This document shows, in pieces, positions 54,365 through 63,300 of a stretch of DNA of 64,000 nt. The position numbers were made by a program, and so were the translations under genes. The stretch spans positions 2,976,001 through 3,040,000 of the forward strand of contig NZ_OX419519.1 in assembly GCF_948472415.1 (NCBI RefSeq), given 5' to 3'. The notes beneath the pieces were generated by a model that saw only the letters and a list, made by a program, of their open reading frames with translations, was not told the DNA's origin and searched no databases. Positions within the stretch are counted from its first letter, which is position 1, and the number at the start of each line of letters is the position of its first letter. Source of the stretch: Kitasatospora fiedleri (GTDB taxonomy: Bacteria; Actinomycetota; Actinomycetes; Streptomycetales; Streptomycetaceae).

Positions 54365-57300
54365 CTATGATTGCGTCCAATTTCCATTGACATCAAAGTG
54401 GTTGATACCGCTTGGATCAGTCACTTTTTGAGGAACACCTCGATGTTGAGCCAATTTTTTGAACCAGTCAATGCAGTCGTCACACATATCGCGATCGACC
54501 TCAATCGGCTCGTTCGGTCGGCCGACTGCCGCTTGCCGCTCTGCATGGGAAGCAAAGTACTGACCGTCAACACCATGATCCCGGAAACCCGCCGGCGTCC
54601 TCTCTGCCCCCATGTCATCGGTCAGCTGGAGAACCTCCGACGGATGAACTCGTGTGTATGCAGAATCTGGCTTCGGCTTGGACGCCCATCCGCTGAGGAA
54701 ACTGGCATCATCTGCATGTGCAGCAGTCTTCCCCGAAGGAACGGCGGGCCGCGGACAGACGCCGGGAGGAACTGGCAGGTTGTTGTTGTGGACCAGTACC
54801 GGGGTGCGGCCAGCCTGCACATAGTACGTGTGGAGGCCGCCGATGGTGAGGTCGTAGGTAGTGGTGTTCGCCTGGTAGAGGCGGACGTCCGTGACGACGG
54901 CGTGACCGGTCGGGGTCTGGAGCAGGTCGCCCTTGACGAGGTCCTTGGCTTCGATGAAGGCGTGCTGGGTCTCGTCGTAGAACGGGTGGTGGTAGGTGGT
55001 GGTGAGCTCGGACGAGGTGGCGACCGCGGCAGGCTGCTCGGCTGCTTGGGCCGGCTGGGCGGGGGCGGTGGCCGCGAGACCGAGGGCTGCGACGCCGGCG
55101 GCCAGGCCGAGGAGGGCCCGGGTGGCCAACTTCGGGGCGGTGGCGGTCTCCTTCTTCGTGAGGGCGCCGACCGGCTCCTTGGCTGTGCTCGCGCCGTCCG
55201 CAGCACCGGTGACCGAGGCGATCTTCAGGTCGACGAAGTCGTGGTCGGTGGTGGTGACGATGACGTCGGTGACGGTGTGGGTCTCGGTGCCGTCCTTACC
55301 CGGGACGGCGTTGGTGATCTGGTCGCCCACCTTGATCTCGCCGATGGGTTTGGTGGTCCGGTCGGCCATCAGGACAGGCGTTGCGGCGGTGAAGCTGTGC
55401 GGGGCGCCCCCACAGCCCTTCCTACCGCCCCCGCCCAGTGCCCCGCCGATCGCCCCGTCGACCGCCCCGTTGACGCCGGCGCCGGCCGCGCCGGACCAGG
55501 AGCAGTCGTTGCCGCAGGTGAGGCCGTAGCCGGCGGCACCAGTGACGGCTCCGGTGGCGCCGCCGATGGCGGCGCCCTCGATGGCGTTGGTGGCGAAGGC
55601 GGGGAGGAGGTCGCCGACCGCGGAGGAGGCGAGCTTGCCGCCGAAGGCTCCGCCGAGGGCTCCGCCGACCGCGCCGCCGATGCCGCCGATGGCGATGGCG
55701 GTGCCGAAGGCGGAGAGCGAGCAGGCGCCCGGCTCGCCCTTCTGGCACTTGAAGGTCTGGTCGACAGCCGCGCCTGCGGCGCCGGCCAGGGCTCCGCAGC
55801 CAGCGGCACCGGCGACGGCGCCGACTCCGGCGGTGAAGACGCCGAGGGCGGCTTCGCAACCGAGGAAGACTCCGCCGGAGACCAGGCCGGAGACCGCGCT
55901 GGCGGCGTTCTCCTTGGCGAACTTCACCGCGGCCTTGGCGCCCTGCGCGACCGCGTGCCCGGTGGCCTTGGCCGCATGGACGACGGCCTTGCCGACGGTG
56001 TGGGCGACGTGCGTGGTGGCCTTGGCGGCGGCGTGGTACGCGGTGCGGACCGCGTGGACGGCGGTCTTGACGACGCGTCGGACGGTTCTCGCCGCGTTGC
56101 GGTAGACGCGTCTCGCCGTTCGGTAGACCCGCCGGCTGACGTCGGCGACCTGGTGGACGACGGTGGTGACGGCGCGCTGGACGGTCTGGACGACCTCCTG
56201 GGCGACCTGGGCGACGTAGTGGTACGCCCGCTCGGCCCGCTCCTCCATCCAGTCGGAGGCGGAGGAGACCCAGGAGCTGGCGCCGTTCCAGGCGCTGGAG
56301 ACGGTGGAGGCGACCGCGGAGGCGGCCTTCTTGGTGCCGCAGACGACGTCGTACCAGGAGCAGTGGCCGTCGGGGTCGTTGCCGCCGAGCGGGTTGTCGT
56401 TGACGTAGGCGAAGGGGTTGGCGGAGACCGAGGTGGGGGCCGCGTTGAGCTCGACGCTGTCCTTGTTGAGGAACTGGCCGTTGCCGGGGTTGTACCAGCG
56501 CGAGCCCATGTCGACCTTGCTGGTGGCGCTGTCGGTCCAGCTGGACTGGAAGCCGAGGCTGCCGATCATTCCGCTGGCCGCGGTCTGTGAGCCGAGCGGG
56601 TCGTAGGTCCGGGAGCCGGTCAGGACGGTGGAGCCGGTGGCGAACTGGCCGACCACGTCGTCGTGCTGGTCGGTGACCACCAACCGGGCGGTGGTCGCGG
56701 TGCCGCCGACGGCGTTGACGGCGACGAGTCCGCCCTCCGCGTCCCAGGTGTAGGTGTAGGACCCGTCGGAGGCGACGGTGTCGCCGCCGCCGGAGTACTG
56801 GAAGGTGCGGGCGCCGACGCCGGTGGACGTGATGAGGCGTCCGGAGGCGTCCAGGGTGTAGGTCTGGGTGCCAGCCACGATCTGCTGCCCGTAGGCGTCG
56901 GTGGCGTAGGTGGAGCTCTGGCCGGAGGCGGTGTCCTTGGTCAGGGTGCCGCGGGCCGAGTACTGGTAGGTGTGCTGGCCGTCGGAGGTCAGCTGGTCGC
57001 GCTGGTCGTAGGTGTAGACGTTGGAGCCGACCTGGATGCGGTTGCCGGAGGCGTCGTAGGCGTACGCCGTGGTGGCGGTGCCGTTGTTCCAGGAGGTGAG
57101 GCGGTTGGCCCAGTCGTAGGTATAGGTGTTGGCGGCGGCGCCGGCCACGCCGGTGGTGGTCTTGGACGTCAGGTTGGAGTTGACGTCGTAGCCGTAGCCG
57201 ATCGAGGTGAGGGTGGAGGCGCCCTTGGTGAGGGTGTCGGTCTTGAGGCGGTGCCGGTTGTCGTACCCGAAGGTCCGGGTCTGGCCGGAGGCGCCGTAGG

Positions 57301-60300
57301 TGATCGAGGTCGGCTGGGAGAGCGTGTTGTAGCCGAGGGTGAGGGTGTTGCCGGTGGCCGGGTCGGCGACGGTGGCGAGCCGGCCGGCGTTGTCGTAGGT
57401 GTAGCCGGTGGTTCCGGCAGCGTCGGTGCGGGAGCTCAGCAGGCCGTCGTTGGTGTAGGCGAAGCTGCTGGTTCCGGCGGAGCCGCCGGCGGTGAGCAGG
57501 TCGCCGCGGTCGTCGTAGCCGAAGCTCTCGCTGGTGGCCTGCTGGTAACCGGTCTGGCCGACGGTGCCGGCCGCCGAGGTGGCGGCGGTCTTAACCTGGC
57601 CGAGCGCGTCGTAGGTGAACGTGCGGGTGGCGGTGGCGGCGTCGGCACCGGCGCCGGCCTGGGTGAGCAGGTTGCCGGCGTCGTCGTAGGTCATGGTCTG
57701 GGTGACGCCGCCGGGTTGGGTGACCTGGGTGAGCTGGCCGAGCTGGTCGTAGCCGTAGGTGGTGGTGCTGTCGGCGGCGCTGGAGTACTGGGAGGTGGCC
57801 GGGGCGGTGGCGGTCTCCCGCTTGCCCCAGGAGTTGTAGCCGTACTTCCAGGTGTTGCCGCGGCCGTCGGTGAAGCGGGTGCGGTGGCCGGCCGCGTCGT
57901 AGCCGAAGGAGGTGGTGATCGAGGTGGTGGCCGTGGCCGGCTGGACCTCGCCGACCATCCGGCCGTTGGTGTCGTAGGTGAAGGTGGAGGTGCGGCCGGC
58001 CGCGTCGGTGACGGACAGCGGGTTGCCGACCGGGTCGTAGACGGTGGAGGTGGTCGCCTGCAGGGTGCCGGCGGTGTCGTACTCCCGGTGGTAGGTCGGC
58101 AGGCTCCGCACGTTGTAGCCGGTCTCGGTGCGGCTGCCGTCGGGGGCGATGGTCTTCGCGAGGTCACCCGCGAAGTTGTAGCCGTACTGGGTGGTGTTGC
58201 CGGCCGGGTCGGTGGTCGAGGTCAGCTCACCGATCCGGTTGTGGTTGTAGTTGGTGGTGCGGTTGTCGGGGGACGTCTGCGCGGAGACGAACGCGCCGTA
58301 GGGGTTGCCGAGGGTGGTCGCGTACGAGGTGGTGCTGGTGAGGGTCCGCGCGGTGGGGTAGCGCTCCAGGGTGGTGGCGGTGACCTGGCGGCCCATCCAG
58401 TCGTAGGTGGCCTGCCGGACGGCGCCGGAGGCGTCGGTGACGGACAGGCGCTCGCCGTTATCGTCGTAGCCGTAACCGGTCTGCCGGCCGTCGGGGGTGG
58501 TCTCCCGGACGAGGCGGCCGCGCTGGTCGAAGACGAAGGAGCTGTACTTGCCGTCGGGTCTGGTCGCCTTGACGACCTGTCCGCCGGCGTCATAGGTCTG
58601 CGTGGTGGTGACGGTGATCGGGGTGGCGGAGCCCGGCGGGGTATACGTCGGGTCGGTGGTGGAGGTCTCCTCGCCGTTGGCGTCGTAGGTGTGCTTGACG
58701 ACGTAGCCGTTCGGGTCGAGCTCCTCGGCCTCCTCGCCGAAGGTGTTGTAGCCGCTCACGGCGGTCGGCGAGGCCTGGACTGCGTTGCCGCCGACGCGCT
58801 CCACGCTGGTGGTGGGGGCGGAGTCGACGGTGCGGTTGCCGGCCTCGTCGTACTCGTAGTCGTAGGACTCTCCGTTCGGGTCCTGCAGGTGAGTGACCAG
58901 GCCGCGTTGGTCGTAGTCGTACCAGGTGGTGGCACCGCTGTTGGAGCCGACCGTGCCGCCGGTGCGGCCGTCCGCGTAGAGGGCGGAGACCTCGTCGGGG
59001 GGCAGCGCCCGCTGGTAGGCCTGGACGTTGCGGACCTGGCCGGGCAGGTAGTCGGTGGGGTTGCCCAGCCACAGGGCGCGGCCGATGGTGAACTGGCCGG
59101 TGGCCTGCCAGGGCGTGGTGTTGGTGCCACTGGCGGCGAGGGTGCCGTTGACGTACAGCTTGAGGCTGCCGTTGGTCGGGTCGTAGACGCCGACCAGGTG
59201 GGTCCAGGTGTTGGCGCTCGCCGCGGTGGGCGCGTCGACGTAGACGAAACCGGTGCTGGTGGTGTCGTTGGTCTCGTTCCAGACGCCCCAGGTGCCGGTG
59301 GTGCCGTTGGTGTGGTACCCGAGGAACAGTTCGCTGTTCTTCGTGCCGGACTGGGCGACCACGGCGGCGTTGTGGTTGGGCAGCGAGGAGAGGTTGACCC
59401 AGGCGGAGACGGTGTAGGCGGCGGTGGTGTTGAGCACCGGACCGTTGGTGGCGATCTGCTGGCCGGCGGTGCCGGCGAACTGGGCGCTGGTGACGCCGCC
59501 GCCGTCGGTGGCCCAGGTGACGCCACTGGCCGCGGCGGTGTAGCCGGTGCCGGAGTTGTCGGGGACGGTGGTGCCCGAGGTCTGGCTCAGCTTCCACCAG
59601 GCGTTCGGGTGGCCGGAGGAGTCGCCGTAGACGGTACGGCTGCGCGCGCGGCCGGCGGTGTCGTAGGTGGTGGCGGTGGTGCGGTCGTACCCGCTGGAGT
59701 CGGTCTCGCTGACCGTGGCGACCAGGTCGTCGGGGGTGAACGAGACGGTGGTGGTGCGGTTGACGCCGGTCGGGTCGAGGGTGGTGGCGGTGGTCCGGGA
59801 GGCCGCGTCCACCTGGTACTTCTCCACCGTGGCACCGTTGTTGCTGGTGCGCTGGACCAGGTTGCCGGCCCCGTCGTACTGGTTGGACTGCAGCACGTAG
59901 GAGTTGGCGCGGGTTGGGTCGCTGCGGGTGACGGTGGCGGTGAGGCCGTCGTCGGTGTAGGTGTACGCGGTGATGTCACCCATCGCGTCGCTGATCCAGT
60001 CGAGCCGGCCCGCCGGGTCGTAGTGGCGGACGGACAGCGGCAGGTCGCGGGCGGGGGACGGGTTGGTCGGGTCGCCGGTCCAGCCGACCAGGGTCTGGGT
60101 CAGCAGCTTGCCGCCGGAGTCGTAGCCGAAGGTGTGGACGGTGCCGTCGCCGTCGATCTGCTTGACCAGGTTGCCGCTGGTGTCGTACTCCATCCACTCG
60201 GTGGCGCCGTTGCCGTAGCCGGCGTTGCCGTTGGCGTCGGTGCGGCTCTCGATCTCGTCGTACGCGTTGTAGGTGGTGGTGCGGGTGCGCGGGGCGTCGC

Positions 60301-63300
60301 CGCCGGTGCTGTCGGAGACGGTCTGCGAGGTCGGGTTGCCGTCGACGTCGAAAACGGTGGTGGAGACGGCGGTGTGGACCGCGCCGGTGACCTGGTCGGT
60401 GGTGGAGGGGCTGGTCTCCTTCACCACCTGGCCCATGCCGTCGTACTCGTACCGGGTCGTCAGGCCGGCCGGGTAGGTGTCGGAGACGATGGTCTTGGCG
60501 GTGGGTCGGCCGAGTCCGTCGTAGGTGTAGGTGGTCTTCAGACCGGAGGCCATGGTGGTGGACGCGATGTCGCCGTTGTGCAGGTAGGCGATGGTGGAGA
60601 CCGCGCCGCCCGGCGAGCTGACCTTGACGGGCAGGCCGGCCGGGACGTTGCCGGTGTCGGCGGCCGGGTAGGCCGTGGTGCCGTCGCTGTAGGTGGTCGT
60701 GGTGGTGCGGCCGTTCGGGAAGCCGGCCACCACGGGGGTGGTGACGGTGGTTCGGTTGCCCTTGGCGTCGTAGCCGTAGCCGGTCAGGTAGGTGGGGTCG
60801 GTCGCGGAGGCGGAGCGCCCGTCGCGGGAGGTCAGCAGGACGTCGTTGCGCGGGTCGGCGGTGGTGAGCTGCGCAGTGGTGGCGTCCGGGTAGTACTCGA
60901 AGTACCGGGTGGAGCACAGGCCGGCGGCCTGGTTCTGGCAGGCCGTCACCGAGACGGTGTTGCCGCGCACGTCGTGGCCGGTGGTGGTGACGTTGCCGTT
61001 CGGGTCGGTGACGGTCCGCATGAAGCCGCCGGTGTCGTAGCCGTACGAGGTGCGGTTGCCCTCGCCGTCCACGTCGGCGACGGCCCGGTAGCCGTTGGTG
61101 ACGTCGTACTCGTGGCTGAGCGTCTTGCCGGTCGGTTCGACCACCTGGACGGTCTGCAGCGGCAGCAGGCCGGTGGAGTTCCTCGCGGCCTGGAAGTGCG
61201 CGGTGACCTCGGCGGCGGAGAGCTCGGACTTGTAGAACGCCACCTCGGCGATCGAGCCGGGGAAGTAGCCGAGCTCGTTGCCGGGGGCGTTCGGCCAGTT
61301 GTAGCTCTCGCCGGCACCGATGTACACGTAGCTCGAGGCCGAGGTGGTGCGGGTGCCGGTCGTGTTGCCGATCATGACGCCGTCGACGTACAGCGTCTGC
61401 TTGCCGCTATTCGCCGCGAGCACCACGTGGTGCCAGTTGCCGTCGTTGACGGTCTTCGGCGTGACGACCTGCCAGGCGGTCGCGTACTGGTCCCAGAACT
61501 TGCTGTGCAGCTTGCCGTCGGTGCCGACGTACAACGCCGGGACCCAGCTGCTGCCGCGGGGCGCGCCGCCGTTCAGCGCGGCACCGGCGTAGTCGAAGAG
61601 CACGCCGCCGGCCGTGTTGCCCGCCGGCACGTTGAACCACATCTCGACCGAGTTGTCGGCGGTGCCGACCGTGGTCGTGGCCGGCAGCCGGACGAAGGAG
61701 GAACTGCCGTCGAACTTGGCGGCCTTGGCGTCGGTGAACGGGCCGTCGGCGCCGAGGGTCACGTTGTTGTACGCGGCGCGGCCGTAGTTGACCTCGTCGA
61801 GCGCGGTGGACGCGCCGGCGGTGTCGCCGAGCCGCCAGTAGCCAGCCGGCGCGGAGCCGAGCACCGCCGAGCGGTAGACCTTGCTGGAGCCGGTGATCTG
61901 CGGCCGGCCGAGCTTCCAGACGCCGCCGTTCTCGTCGGTGACCTGGGTGACCAGCGCGGCGTTGGTGTCGTACTGGATGCCGGCGAACTGCTTGCCGGAC
62001 GGGCGGGTGATGCCGGTGAGCAGGCTGCCGGTCTGCTTGCCGGCCTGGTACTGCTGGGCGACCTGGGCGGCGGTGAGGCCGCGCGTGAAGGTGGCGACCT
62101 GGCCGATGGTGCCGTTGAAGTAGCTCGCGTAGCCGGTGTTGTCGCTGGTCGAGTAGTGCGGCTGGTTGGGCCACTTGCCGCCGAGGAAGCCAGCGCCGAC
62201 GTAGGTGTGGGTCTGCAGCGCGCTGGTGTAGCCGGAGCTGCGGGAGATCATGCCGGTGGCGGAGCCGATCTGCGTGCCGTCCAGGTACAGCTTCTGGCTG
62301 GAACCGGCACCGGCCAGCACGACCTGGTGCCAGTTGCCGTCGTTGACGGCGCTCGGGCTGACCATCGGCGCGGGGCCGCCGGTGTACCAGAACTCGCCGG
62401 CCAGGCGGCCGTTGGAGTCGACGTACAGCGAGGGGGTGTACTGGGCGAGGCTGGTGCCCTTGTCGATCGGTAGGACCGAGTAGGAGAACAGCACTCCGTT
62501 GACGGCGGTGGTCCTGAACCACATCGAGACGGTGTACTGGCTGGAGCTGCCGGCCAGGCTGCGCGGGATCTCGACGTAGGAGTTGCTGCCGTTGAAGCCG
62601 GCGGCGGTGGCGGTGCTCGCGGTGAGCGGGCCGGGCTGGCCGAGGGTGACGTTGGTGTAGGTCGCCCGGTCGGCGTTCTCGTTGCTGAGCACCGCGCTGG
62701 CGGCGCCGGAGCCGGGGGTCGACTCGGACAGCGGCCATAGGTTGCTCGCGCCGGCGTCCAGCACCTGGGTTTGGAACTGGGAGCCGTTGGTGTAGCCGTA
62801 CTGGCTGCAGTGCACCGCGTCGGTGGGCTGGCAGACCGAGGCGAGCCGGTCGCCGGCGTAGTTGTACGTCCAGGTCAGCGCGGTGCTCTGGTCGGTGCCG
62901 GTGACCGGGTCGGTGACGACGGTGGCCACGTGGGCGCTGCCCGCGCCGGACGGGGTGGCCCAGGTGAGGCGGAGCTGGCGGCCGGAGACGCCGGAGGACA
63001 TCGTGGAGATCTTCCCGGACGTCCAGGTGAAGGTGATGGCGCGGCCGTTGGCGTCGGTGACGGAGCTGATGCCGTAGCCGCCGCTGCCGAGGTCCTGGCC
63101 GAAGCTGTACACGGAGGCGTTCTTGTCGGTCAGCGTGTAGCCGCCGGCGACCTTCCGCAGGGTGGCGAACCGGCCGGACGGCGGGGAGAAGCTGCCGTCC
63201 GCGTTCTTGCCGAAGCCGACCTGGGAGCCGTCGGGGTAGCTGACGACCACGCCGGTCATCGCGCCGGTGGCGTCGTACCGCTCGGTGGCGCGGGAGTCGA

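Noticed and set aside
55420..55890. Gly/Ala-rich part of the RHS protein as a separate membrane protein gene
   Set aside because: It stays in the RHS frame between the helical linker and the Hint domain, with no start signal.
56663..62473. A 1,936-codon plus-strand open frame opposite the RHS gene
   Set aside because: It is antisense to clear YD repeats and LamG domains; composition is Gly/Val/Arg repeats produced by codon bias on the other strand.
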